Part shown: positions 55,123 to 63,481 of the stretch, piece after piece | Layout: the number at the start of each line of letters is the position of its first letter | Position numbering within the stretch: position 1 is the stretch's first letter | DNA from: Alphaproteobacteria bacterium | GTDB taxonomy: Bacteria; Pseudomonadota; Alphaproteobacteria; Rickettsiales; UBA1997 | DNA length: 64,000 bases | Assembly (NCBI GenBank): GCA_014190355.1 | Contig: BJGH01000005.1 | Coordinates: 46,298 to 110,297, forward strand | Direction of reading: 5' to 3' | Position numbers and translations under genes: made by a program | The notes under the pieces: generated by a model | What the model was told of the DNA's origin: nothing | What the model saw: only the letters and a program-made list of their open reading frames with translations | Database searches by the model: none

Positions 55123-56258
55123 TAAATTTAGCGAGATTATCTGGTTTTAAAAAATTTACCTCGACTGCTTCAAATTTAAAATTTTTTGATCTATTTAAAA
55201 GATTTTATTTAAGATCTGTATATTTCCCACCTGATTTAGTAAGGAATCATCAAAAATTTTATCAACAGAATTATTTAAAATATATTTATGGCAAAGTTCC
55301 TATTAATCCAAGTTTACTTGATGCAGATATGTCGTCCTTTAGTCTCAATGAATATTTTGCTAGTAATAAGTCTAAAGAATTAGAAAAACTTATTAATGCA
55401 ATTAATCAATTTATTGACGATAAAAATTGTTTAGTTCTTGAGATTAAGGGTCTTAATCAAGATGTTAATTTAACGCTAGATCATCAAGCATTATCCAAGA
55501 ATTTACTTGTTTGTGGATTAATTAATAAATTTAATTTTGTAAGAACTAAACACAATGGAAGTTTAGTGTTGGGATCTATAAATGAGTTAGGAGAATTGAA
55601 AAAAAATAGCGATTACTTGCCATTATGGCCTCATTTTGATGCAATAAGTGCTAATTTGATTCCTCAATATGTTGCAATTGTTAATATTGTTTCCAATGAT
55701 GATGCCCAAACATTTTTTGTTGATAATCAGAAGATAATTGAAAATATGGCAAAACAATACCCAAAGGAGTTATCAATTTTATTAGGTACCAAAATTATTG
55801 TTAAAGAATTTAATCGATCACATAATGTTTTTTCAACCTCAAAACAAAGTTTCAGCGTTGTCGAAAGAAACGAAGTTGGTGAATTTACTATTAACCTTTT
55901 TTCTGATCGTTTTAAAATGTTAGTAGTATCAGAAACTCAAACAACCAATGATGAATTTATAAAGGCTGTTTCTGCTTTGAAAGCTGTTGCTATTGAACAT
56001 AAAGAGAAAATGAAAGTTGTATTAAATAGTGATAATCAAGTAGTATTTTTTAAAAACTTAAGTCTATTGCATGGAAGATCTGCTCTGTCAATAGATAAAA
56101 TACGGGAAGTAAACTACCTCCCTTTTGATGATTCGGTAAAAAAAAATATAATGACTAATTCAATAAATAATTTTGTTCAACAGCCTTCAAATTCCCCATT
56201 AAAAAGCCTAGATAAATTTTCAAAACTTAAAGCTAGTCCTTTAAGATTTTTATCATAA
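55119..56258 (+). CDS. Fe(II)/2-oxoglutarate dioxygenase, TauD/clavaminate-synthase-like
   Basis: A 379-aa protein with the 2-His-1-carboxylate iron site in the right spacing for TauD/TfdA-type enzymes: His172-x-Asp174 in LWPHFDAIS and the distal His318 in LSLLHGRSAL. Arg329, 11 residues after that histidine, is placed to bind 2-oxoglutarate, as in TauD. Between them runs IPQYVAIVNIVSNDDAQTFFVD, like the strand after the HxD motif in clavaminate synthase and asparagine oxygenase. The last 40 residues form a tail with Ser, Asn and Lys. Substrate unknown; the only neighbour in the unit is the unrecognised 130-aa ORF, which overlaps it by 4 bp. Call based on motif and layout. Confidence 0.7.
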   Translation: MINLARLSGFKKFTSTASNLKFFDLFKRFYLRSVYFPPDLVRNHQKFYQQNYLKYIYGKVPINPSLLDADMSSFSLNEYFASNKSKELEKLINAINQFIDDKNCLVLEIKGLNQDVNLTLDHQALSKNLLVCGLINKFNFVRTKHNGSLVLGSINELGELKKNSDYLPLWPHFDAISANLIPQYVAIVNIVSNDDAQTFFVDNQKIIENMAKQYPKELSILLGTKIIVKEFNRSHNVFSTSKQSFSVVERNEVGEFTINLFSDRFKMLVVSETQTTNDEFIKAVSALKAVAIEHKEKMKVVLNSDNQVVFFKNLSLLHGRSALSIDKIREVNYLPFDDSVKKNIMTNSINNFVQQPSNSPLKSLDKFSKLKASPLRFLS

Positions 56259-56411
56259 TTTAAATCTTAAAAAAAAATAAATTATTTAAAAAAATATTTT
56301 TAAAACTAAAAAGTTTGAATAGGAAAAAAAAATAAAAAATTTATTACAGATTAAAATAAAAAAATTAAAATATTTTTTATTTTTTTTAAATACTTAAAGG
56401 AATATTTTTTT

Positions 56412-57410
56412 ATGAAAAATTACCTAATTACTGGGGGTTGTGGTTTTATTGGAAGTCATTTCATTAAACAACAAATTGCAGATAATTTGATTGTTAATTT
56501 TGATAAATTAACCTATAGTGCAAACCCTGAAAACCTTAAACCTGTAACTAATCATCAAAATTATCAATTTATCCAAGGTGATATTTTGGATAGTGATTTA
56601 ATTTTTAAAATCCTTGAGCAATATCAAATCGATTATTTGATAAACTTTGCTGCAGAGACTCATGTTGATAATTCAATTGCCAATCCTGATGATTTTATTA
56701 TGACCAATATTGTTGGAACTTATAGACTTTTGCAATCGGCAAATAAATATTATCAAAACCTTTATCAATCTAAACAAAAAAATTTTCGTTTTTTACATGT
56801 TTCAACCGATGAAGTTTTTGGCTCATTAAATTTAGATCAATTGCCTTTTGACGAATCAAGTAACTATCAACCAAACTCGCCATATTCAGCATCAAAAGCA
56901 TCTTCAGATCATTTAGTTAGAGCTTGGTGGAAAACTTACAAGCTACCAACAATAATAACCAATTGCTCAAATAATTTTGGAGCAAATCAACATCAAGAAA
57001 AATTTATTCCAACAGTTATAAAATCATGTTTAACAAACCAAAAAATTCCCATTTATGGTTCAGGAAAAAATATTCGTGATTGGATTTATGTTGAAGACCA
57101 TTGTCGAGGAATTAATTTAGCTCTTAAAAATGGACAAATAGGCGAGATTTATTTTTTTGGAGGAAATTATGAAATAACCAATTTAGATTTGGCAAAAAAA
57201 ATTTGTATAATACTTGATCAATTAAAACCAAAAGCAGATGGTACTTCATATCAATTGCAAATTAATTTTGTAAAAGATCGAGCAGGGCATGATTTCAGGT
57301 ATGCAATATCCAATAAAAAAAGTTTTAAACATTTGGGTTTCAAGGTTTTTGATAATTTTGAAGATAATTTGTTAAAAACTATTAACTCTTATCTTAAAAT
57401 AATAAAATAA
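56412..57410 (+). CDS. rfbB: dTDP-glucose 4,6-dehydratase
   Basis: A 332-aa short-chain dehydrogenase-type enzyme producing dTDP-4-keto-6-deoxyglucose. The NAD motif is YLITGGCGFIGSHFI, with FAAETHVDNSI, the catalytic HVSTDEVFGSL and the YSASKASSDHLVRAW Tyr-Lys pair following, then NNFGANQHQEKFIP. It is preceded by AAAGGA, one of the few clear ribosome-binding sites of the window, about 9 bases before the ATG. It heads a three-gene unit rfbB-rfbA-wecE. Equivalent name rffG. Confidence 0.95.
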   Translation: MKNYLITGGCGFIGSHFIKQQIADNLIVNFDKLTYSANPENLKPVTNHQNYQFIQGDILDSDLIFKILEQYQIDYLINFAAETHVDNSIANPDDFIMTNIVGTYRLLQSANKYYQNLYQSKQKNFRFLHVSTDEVFGSLNLDQLPFDESSNYQPNSPYSASKASSDHLVRAWWKTYKLPTIITNCSNNFGANQHQEKFIPTVIKSCLTNQKIPIYGSGKNIRDWIYVEDHCRGINLALKNGQIGEIYFFGGNYEITNLDLAKKICIILDQLKPKADGTSYQLQINFVKDRAGHDFRYAISNKKSFKHLGFKVFDNFEDNLLKTINSYLKIIK

Positions 57411-57425
57411 GTTTATAAATAAATT

Positions 57426-58310
57426 ATGAAAGGAATTATTCTGGCCGGAGGATCTGGTACAAGGTTAAAACCACTTACCGATATTATCTGCAAACAATTG
57501 TTGCCAGTTTATGACAAGCCAATGATTCATTATCCATTAGCAACTTTAATTAATATTGGTATTACTGATATTTTGATTATATCAACCCCAATTGATATTC
57601 CTTACATTAAAAAAACTTTGTCAGATGGAAAAAAATACGGTATTAAAATTAGTTATGCAATTCAAGACAAGCCAAATGGAATTGCTGAATCTTTTATTAT
57701 TGCAAAAGATTTTATCAAAAATGATTCTGTATGTTTAATACTTGGTGACAATATTTTTTATGGATCAATTTTTAATTACAATAACTTCAAGTTATTTTAT
57801 AAAGATATTAATAAAAATAAAATTGAAGCAATGATTTTTGCTTATCGTGTTTCAGATCCACAAAGATATGGTGTTGTTGAATTGGACACTTCTGGAATTC
57901 TTGCTAAAACTATTGAAGAAAAGCCCTTAAAACCAAAATCAAATTGGGCAGTTACGGGGATATATTTATATAATAATTCAGTTGTAAAATATGCTCAAAA
58001 TTTAAATCCATCTAAACGAGGTGAATTAGAGATAACTGATATTAATAAAATTTATTTAAAAAGAAGAAAATTAGCAGTTGTGAAATTAGATCGAGCAGTT
58101 GCATGGCTAGATGCAGGAACTCATGAATCACTTCTCGAAGCTTCAAATTTTGTTCATACCATAGAAAAAAGACAAGGTTTAAAAATAGCCTGCCTTGAAG
58201 AAGTTGCATTTAATAATAAGTTAATTGGAATTAAGGAAATTAAAGATATTATCAAAGATTATAGTAGAGATCAAAATTACCAAGAATACTTAAAAAAAAT
58301 TATTAATTAA
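57426..58310 (+). CDS. rfbA: Glucose-1-phosphate thymidylyltransferase
   Basis: A 294-aa nucleotidyltransferase making dTDP-glucose, the substrate of the enzyme encoded just upstream. Signature segments are GIILAGGSGTRLKPLTDIICKQLLPVYDKPMIHYPLATL, SYAIQDKPNGIAESF, CLILGDNIFYG and VAWLDAGTHESLLEA. Length is standard. It lies 15 bp after rfbB and 12 bp before wecE. Equivalent name rffH. Confidence 0.96.
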   Translation: MKGIILAGGSGTRLKPLTDIICKQLLPVYDKPMIHYPLATLINIGITDILIISTPIDIPYIKKTLSDGKKYGIKISYAIQDKPNGIAESFIIAKDFIKNDSVCLILGDNIFYGSIFNYNNFKLFYKDINKNKIEAMIFAYRVSDPQRYGVVELDTSGILAKTIEEKPLKPKSNWAVTGIYLYNNSVVKYAQNLNPSKRGELEITDINKIYLKRRKLAVVKLDRAVAWLDAGTHESLLEASNFVHTIEKRQGLKIACLEEVAFNNKLIGIKEIKDIIKDYSRDQNYQEYLKKIIN

Positions 58311-58322
58311 TGATTATTCGAG

Positions 58323-59459
58323 ATGCAAATGATCCCTTTTAACAAACCTAAAATTTTTAAAAATTCTATAACCTATCTTAATGATTCAATTAAAACATTA
58401 AGTTTTCATGGTGATAAAGAATATACTAAAAGGTGTCATAAATGGATTGAGGATAGATTCAACACAAAAAAATGCTTATTAACTACATCATGTACCCATG
58501 CTTTAGAAATGGTTGCTATGCTCAGTGAAATAAAAGAGGGTGATGAGGTAATAATGCCATCCTATACTTTTGTTTCAACAGCAAATGCTTTTATAAAATT
58601 TGGCGCAAAAATTATTTTTATAGATATTGTTCCCCAAACAATGAATTTAAATGAAGACTTAATTGAACAAGCAATAACTCCCAAAACTAAAATTATTGTT
58701 CCAGTTCATTATGCTGGAGTATCATGCGATATGGATAAAATAATGCAAATTGCAAATAAATATAATTTAATTGTAGCTGAGGATGCTGCTCAAGGAGTAT
58801 CTTCACTTTATAAAAATCGTTATCTTGGAACAATTGGCGATTTTGGGTGTTTTTCATTTCATGAAACTAAAAATTATATATGTGGGGAGGGTGGAGCACT
58901 ATTAATTAATAACGAAAAATATATTGATAGAGCTAAAATAATTCGTGAAAAAGGAACTAACAGAGATAATTTTTTAAATGGTATTGTTAATAAATATACA
59001 TGGGTTGATAAAGGATCTTCATATCTTCCAAGCGATATTTTGGCATCAATATTATACGGACAATTAGAAAATACCAATAAAATAAATAAAAAAAGGCTAA
59101 ATCTATGGAATTTCTATTATAAGCAATTAAAAATATTGGAAAATAAATCTCTAATTGAGTTGCAAAAAATTCCCGAATACAGTTCCCATAATGCTCACAT
59201 GTTTTTTATTAAGGTTAGGGATATTGAGGTTAGAACGAAATTGATAGAATTCTTAAAGAAAAATAATGTATTGTCATTATTTCATTATATTCCATTGCAT
59301 AGTTCACCGATGGGTTTAAAAAATACTTTATTTTATGGCAATGATGAAATTACAACAAAAGATAGTGAAAGACTGTTAAGATTGCCTTTATATTATGATT
59401 TAACAAAAAAACAAATTAAATATATTTGTCAATTAATAGATATTTTTTTTAGTAAATAA
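58323..59459 (+). CDS. wecE: dTDP-4-amino-4,6-dideoxygalactose transaminase
   Basis: A 378-aa PLP-dependent DegT/DnrJ/EryC1 aminotransferase very close in wording to enterobacterial WecE/RffA: TSCTHALEMVAML, GDEVIMPSYTFVSTANAF, VPVHYAGVSCDMD, VAEDAAQGV, and the PLP lysine in CFSFHETKNY, then REKGTNRDNFL and LFHYIPLHSSPMG. It adds an amino group to dTDP-4-keto-6-deoxy-glucose, giving dTDP-Fuc4N. A second in-frame ATG six bases later (MIPFNKP) may be the true start, since homologues begin there. The N-acetyltransferase (WecD) and Fuc4NAc transferase (WecF) genes are not present. Confidence 0.92.
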   Translation: MQMIPFNKPKIFKNSITYLNDSIKTLSFHGDKEYTKRCHKWIEDRFNTKKCLLTTSCTHALEMVAMLSEIKEGDEVIMPSYTFVSTANAFIKFGAKIIFIDIVPQTMNLNEDLIEQAITPKTKIIVPVHYAGVSCDMDKIMQIANKYNLIVAEDAAQGVSSLYKNRYLGTIGDFGCFSFHETKNYICGEGGALLINNEKYIDRAKIIREKGTNRDNFLNGIVNKYTWVDKGSSYLPSDILASILYGQLENTNKINKKRLNLWNFYYKQLKILENKSLIELQKIPEYSSHNAHMFFIKVRDIEVRTKLIEFLKKNNVLSLFHYIPLHSSPMGLKNTLFYGNDEITTKDSERLLRLPLYYDLTKKQIKYICQLIDIFFSK

Positions 59460-59526
59460 TTTTTTATTAATTAAATAATATAAAATATAAACTTGAAATA
59501 ATTTCAAATAAGATAAGCTTAATAAA

Positions 59527-60612
59527 TTAATTTTTCTCAAAAATTTTTACTTCGTCTTTAAGTCCAAACAAGTTTTTGGGTAATTTGCTTTTTAAAGAAA
59601 ATTTATATTTAGCAACGTAACGTCTGCCTGAATTAATGCCATTATCAATAAAATAACGAGCTTGGAAATTGCCAATTTCAAAGGCAAAATTAGCGATATT
59701 GCTTGAGCTACATAACATATGACTGCACTTAGATAATAATAATGTTTCGATTAAAACTTCTAAGCCTAACAAATAGCGATGATTTTCTCTGGGATTGATA
59801 TTGAATGAATTTAACTTTGAACTACGATAAATATCAGCAAAGAATACTTTATCGCGATATTTATTTATAAATTGATTAAAATAATCAAGATCTTCGCAAG
59901 CCAGAAATATTTTATCGATTTGGTATTTGTTGAGCATTTCATCGGTATAACGAAAAATCTGCGCTAGGGTTGGTCCAAATGGATGATGTTGAGTTGTGTT
60001 TATATCTTTTCCTCTGATGTGAACCCCAAGAATTTTTGAATTATTATCAAAATAATGCTGATATTTAGCTAGTTCATTGGTTATGTTGTCTTGTAGTTTA
60101 ATTTCATCATTGAAAATCTGTTTAGGTGAGCGAGGTTGATAATTATTTAAAAGCTCAAAACTTGCTGAATGATTGATTAAAAAACCAGTTGAAAAAATTA
60201 CATTTTTGCTTTGATAAACTTCTTCAAGGCTGTAAGGTGAAACTTGGTGGAAGTAATATTGCCAAGAGTTTTTGGAGTTATTGATTGGTTTTTCAGTGTT
60301 ATAAATTGTTGGAAAATTCTCGCAATCAATTACAGGAATAAAATTAAATTGGCGAGCAAATTCAAGATGTTGTAAAAATAAATTAAGATTAGAGAAAAAC
60401 CCTGAGCCAATATTATCACGCCAAATTACAAAAAAAGTTTTATCGGGATTTTTATCGCCAAAACTTTTAATTTTAAAACTACTTAGGGATTTTAAATTGA
60501 AAGGATAATTGCCAAGAAAATGATCATGAACATGATCAGGAAACATTAAATAGCGAATCTTATGACGTAATTTTCTACTAAGTTTTTTGCGAAGTGATTG
60601 ATTATTTTTCAT
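59527..60612 (-). CDS. Probable fucosyltransferase-like glycosyltransferase
   Basis: A 361-aa protein with no membrane segment. It has an N-terminal Arg/Lys-rich region and a C-terminal half carrying LGVHIRGKDIN, the H-x-R-x-x-D nucleotide-binding motif of alpha-1,6/O-fucosyltransferases and NodZ. A following CEDLDYFNQF and a SKCSHMLCSSSNIANFAFEIG segment match the conserved donor-binding strands of these GT-B enzymes. It is the last gene of the minus-strand glycan operon, facing wecE. GDP-fucose is the usual donor of the superfamily, but the true donor is unknown here. Confidence 0.65.
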   Translation of the reverse strand: MKNNQSLRKKLSRKLRHKIRYLMFPDHVHDHFLGNYPFNLKSLSSFKIKSFGDKNPDKTFFVIWRDNIGSGFFSNLNLFLQHLEFARQFNFIPVIDCENFPTIYNTEKPINNSKNSWQYYFHQVSPYSLEEVYQSKNVIFSTGFLINHSASFELLNNYQPRSPKQIFNDEIKLQDNITNELAKYQHYFDNNSKILGVHIRGKDINTTQHHPFGPTLAQIFRYTDEMLNKYQIDKIFLACEDLDYFNQFINKYRDKVFFADIYRSSKLNSFNINPRENHRYLLGLEVLIETLLLSKCSHMLCSSSNIANFAFEIGNFQARYFIDNGINSGRRYVAKYKFSLKSKLPKNLFGLKDEVKIFEKN

Positions 60613-60639
60613 AAATAAGTTAGTGGATAATTTTCATGA

Positions 60640-61719
60640 TCAGGTTTTTTTTCTAATTTTATTTTTTAGTTTTTTATTAACAACAATTATACATAAAATA
60701 TTTTTCAGAATTTTTAATATTTTGAAATATAAAAAACATGATTTACGCAATATTAAACCTTGGATTGATTGATAAAGATTTAACTGAATTTTTGGCAATT
60801 GATCGTTAATGATTTTAATAATTATTTTTTTTTCATTTTGCCATTTTTCATATCCTTTAACAACTGTTTGATAGGAATTTTCTTGAATCTGTTCTAAATT
60901 CTTAAAATCAATTGGTTGAGGATTTTTATAATCAAAAAGAAAACCATTTACCCCATCTTCAATATATTCATTCATAGTTGCATCGTTATTAGCAATAATA
61001 ATCTTTCCCATTGCCATTGCCTCTAAAAAAGACATGCCGATTCCTTCTTGAAGACGAGGAGCGATAAAAAAAGCTTTATTGGCAATTGCTTCTAAAAATT
61101 GCGTTCTGTTCTCAAACCAATTTGAAGTTGTTAATTGATATTTTGCTATTTGCTCAATTGATGGATTTGAGCTTTTTTCAAAGGGATCAAGCGCTAAATG
61201 ATGGTGAATTTTTATTGAATAATTGGCAAATAATTTATCAATTAATGAAAGATTGATAATGCTTCTTCTTTGCCAAAAAAATAATTCTTTTAAATCACCA
61301 AACTGTTTTTTTTCAGGTGCTGGAAAGTATTGAAAATAATAAGTATTTAAACCAAATTTTAAAAGTTTATCATGAAATTTTTTTGAAAAATTAATAAAAA
61401 TAATTTTGTTAAAAAAATTATGAAAATTTTTTACTATTCCTTTAAAATTGAGTCCGTCATACATTACTATAAAAATAATTTTTTTAATGTTATTATTTTT
61501 AAGAACGAAGCTATATGGAGGTATTTGATAAAAAATAATACAGTGATATTTTTCTTTAAAAAAAATTTCTTTATTAACCTGAGGACCATTTTTCCATGAG
61601 TCGTCATAATGAATTTCAACATCAAAAAATTGTCGAAGAAATTCAATAAAAAAAAAGTTAGAAGATGTTTTTTTATGATAGCTATGGCCTATGAATAATA
61701 TTTTAGAATTTTTTGACAT
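60640..61719 (-). CDS. Glycosyltransferase, GT4-like
   Basis: A 359-aa GT-B glycosyltransferase. The C-terminal half has the GT4 donor motif: LQEGIGMSFLEAMAMGKIIIANNDATMNEYI (E-x7-E), followed by DGVNGFLFDY. The N-terminal half is divergent and contains FIGHSYHKKTSSNFFF. The last 50 residues are hydrophobic and basic, suggesting membrane contact. It lies between a GT2 gene (6 bp upstream) and the fucosyltransferase-like gene (27 bp downstream). Confidence 0.8.
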   Translation of the reverse strand: MSKNSKILFIGHSYHKKTSSNFFFIEFLRQFFDVEIHYDDSWKNGPQVNKEIFFKEKYHCIIFYQIPPYSFVLKNNNIKKIIFIVMYDGLNFKGIVKNFHNFFNKIIFINFSKKFHDKLLKFGLNTYYFQYFPAPEKKQFGDLKELFFWQRRSIINLSLIDKLFANYSIKIHHHLALDPFEKSSNPSIEQIAKYQLTTSNWFENRTQFLEAIANKAFFIAPRLQEGIGMSFLEAMAMGKIIIANNDATMNEYIEDGVNGFLFDYKNPQPIDFKNLEQIQENSYQTVVKGYEKWQNEKKIIIKIINDQLPKIQLNLYQSIQGLILRKSCFLYFKILKILKNILCIIVVNKKLKNKIRKKT

Positions 61720-61725
61720 ATCAAA

Positions 61726-62523
61726 TTATAATACCCAACCGATTAATTTATAGATAATTTTTCGATGGATTTTTTCCGAAATTTCAGTAGATTCCTCAAA
61801 AAAATGAAAAGGTTTGATTTTAAATTTTCTAATAAAAAATTTATCAAGTTTGGTGAAGTGTTTTTTTATACGATTATTTTCTTTTTCATGGAGTTCTTTA
61901 TATTTTCCTGAGTTACTAACGCCACCCATAGCAAATATACAAAAAAACTCATTAAGATATTCCATTTTAAAATTATGTTTAGTTATGCTTCTAACAATCC
62001 AATCATAATCTCCGCTTATCTTAAAGCTCTCGTCAAAATGTCCAGTAACTTCAAAGCATTTTTTTTTAAAAAACATTGCTTGTTGAACAAAGCAAGTAAA
62101 GAAAAAATAGGTTTTATTAATTTTACCGTAAATTTGGTTTGATAATTTATTTGATAAGGCATCAAGGGTTTTAACATTGCCATAAATAATTTTAGTTTTT
62201 GGAGATTTTTTAAATTTTTTAATTACCTTATCGACAACATGTTCATCAAAAAATTTATCACCAGCATTTAAAAAATATATAACATCCCCTGTTGCAAGTT
62301 TTAGCCCTTTATTCATAGCATTATAAATTCCGCTATCACTTTCAATTAAAAGATGGTTAATATTTTTTTTATATTTGTTTAAATAGCTAAGCGTATCGTC
62401 ATTTGAATTGCCATCAATTACAATGATCTCAATATTTTTATAGGTTTGTTTAATTATGCTTAGCAATGTTTTTTCAATATTTGAGCTAACATTTTTGCAA
62501 ACTGTAATAACTGATAATTTCAT
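61726..62523 (-). CDS. Glycosyltransferase family 2
   Basis: A 265-aa GT-A transferase of the WcaA type. Motifs are SVITVCKNVSSNIEKTLLSI, IEIIVIDGNSNDDTL, ESDSGIYNAMNKGLKLATGDVIYFLNAGD (the DxD-like metal site region) and FDESFKISGDYDWIVRSI. It probably adds a sugar to a membrane-linked oligosaccharide on the cytoplasmic side. The genes on both sides lie 2-6 bp away on the same strand. Confidence 0.88.
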   Translation of the reverse strand: MKLSVITVCKNVSSNIEKTLLSIIKQTYKNIEIIVIDGNSNDDTLSYLNKYKKNINHLLIESDSGIYNAMNKGLKLATGDVIYFLNAGDKFFDEHVVDKVIKKFKKSPKTKIIYGNVKTLDALSNKLSNQIYGKINKTYFFFTCFVQQAMFFKKKCFEVTGHFDESFKISGDYDWIVRSITKHNFKMEYLNEFFCIFAMGGVSNSGKYKELHEKENNRIKKHFTKLDKFFIRKFKIKPFHFFEESTEISEKIHRKIIYKLIGWVL

Positions 62524-62525
62524 AG

Positions 62526-63479
62526 TTATAATATTTTCTTAAAAATTCTTTTTAAGTTTTTATACAATCTTTTTATTTTATTTTTTTTAGTTTTCTTTTC
62601 TGGTGATTCACGAAAATATATCGTTTTAGCAATAAAATCATCAGCTTCATTGGTTGGTAAAACAAAGCTTGGGTGAATAATTTTATCAAGGGGTTGGGTT
62701 TTTAGGTCTGCTAGCAAGGGATCTGGGCTAGTGGTGAATGTTGCATCAATATGTCCAAAACCAATATTGCTTACCAAATTAACATTAGGTGTTATTGATA
62801 AAGCAAAATTAGAAAATAGTGTGTATGACCATTGATAATCCCAAGTATTAATTAAACCTTGCTTAGTTTTCTTTAAATCATTTATCCACTTACTTTTAAG
62901 TTGTGGATAATTAATTATAACTTCATCAATTTTATTATAGTTAATGAAGGTTTCTAGATTGTTAAGATTGACATCATATAATTGCCAAGCTCTTCGCCAA
63001 CTTGCCCATCCCCAAATATGAGCAAATCTTGAAAAATAATAGCTACCATCACCATAAGTATTACCTTGTTGAAAGTTTGAGCCAGTTATCATCATAACTC
63101 TATTGTCTAAACGGTATTTTTCAAGAAGATTTTTACAAAAGTTAAAAAAACTTAAATCTGGTAAACAATCATCTTCAAGAATGATGCCTTCTTCAACATT
63201 CTCAAAAAACCAAGATATAGCAGTGCTTACTGCTATTTTACAGCCTAAATTCTGCTCTTGAAAAAGGGTTTCGACTTCACATTCCCAATCAATTTGTTCA
63301 ATGATTTTACGGGTTTCTTGACATTTTTCAGCTTCACCAACTTTATCAGATCTTGGTCCATCTCCAGCTATAAAAAGCTTGGAAGGTTTAATTTCTTTTA
63401 TTTTTTCAAAAACTTTTTGAGCTGTATCTTGACGATTAAAAATAATAAATAAAATTGGAACTGAAAACTGATTTGACAT
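62526..63479 (-). CDS. Glycosyltransferase (nucleotide-diphospho-sugar transferase, HlpA-like)
   Basis: A 317-aa protein with an N-terminal GT-A-like nucleotide-sugar fold: PILFIIFNRQDTAQKVFEKI, LFIAGDGPRSD, QNLGCKIAVSTAISWFF and GIILEDDCLPDLSFFNFC with a D-D metal site. A middle segment, FSRFAHIWGWASWRRAWQLYD, is typical of the family annotated as hemolytic protein HlpA-like or glycosyltransferases in O-antigen regions. The acceptor sugar is unknown. It is two bases from each neighbour of the operon. Confidence 0.75.
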   Translation of the reverse strand: MSNQFSVPILFIIFNRQDTAQKVFEKIKEIKPSKLFIAGDGPRSDKVGEAEKCQETRKIIEQIDWECEVETLFQEQNLGCKIAVSTAISWFFENVEEGIILEDDCLPDLSFFNFCKNLLEKYRLDNRVMMITGSNFQQGNTYGDGSYYFSRFAHIWGWASWRRAWQLYDVNLNNLETFINYNKIDEVIINYPQLKSKWINDLKKTKQGLINTWDYQWSYTLFSNFALSITPNVNLVSNIGFGHIDATFTTSPDPLLADLKTQPLDKIIHPSFVLPTNEADDFIAKTIYFRESPEKKTKKNKIKRLYKNLKRIFKKIL

Positions 63480-63481
63480 TG

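Noticed and set aside
59493-59507. Hairpin TTGAAA/TTTCAA between wecE and the fucosyltransferase-like gene as a terminator
   Set aside because: The stem is six A/T-dominated base pairs without a T-run, too weak to call although the convergent position is suitable.
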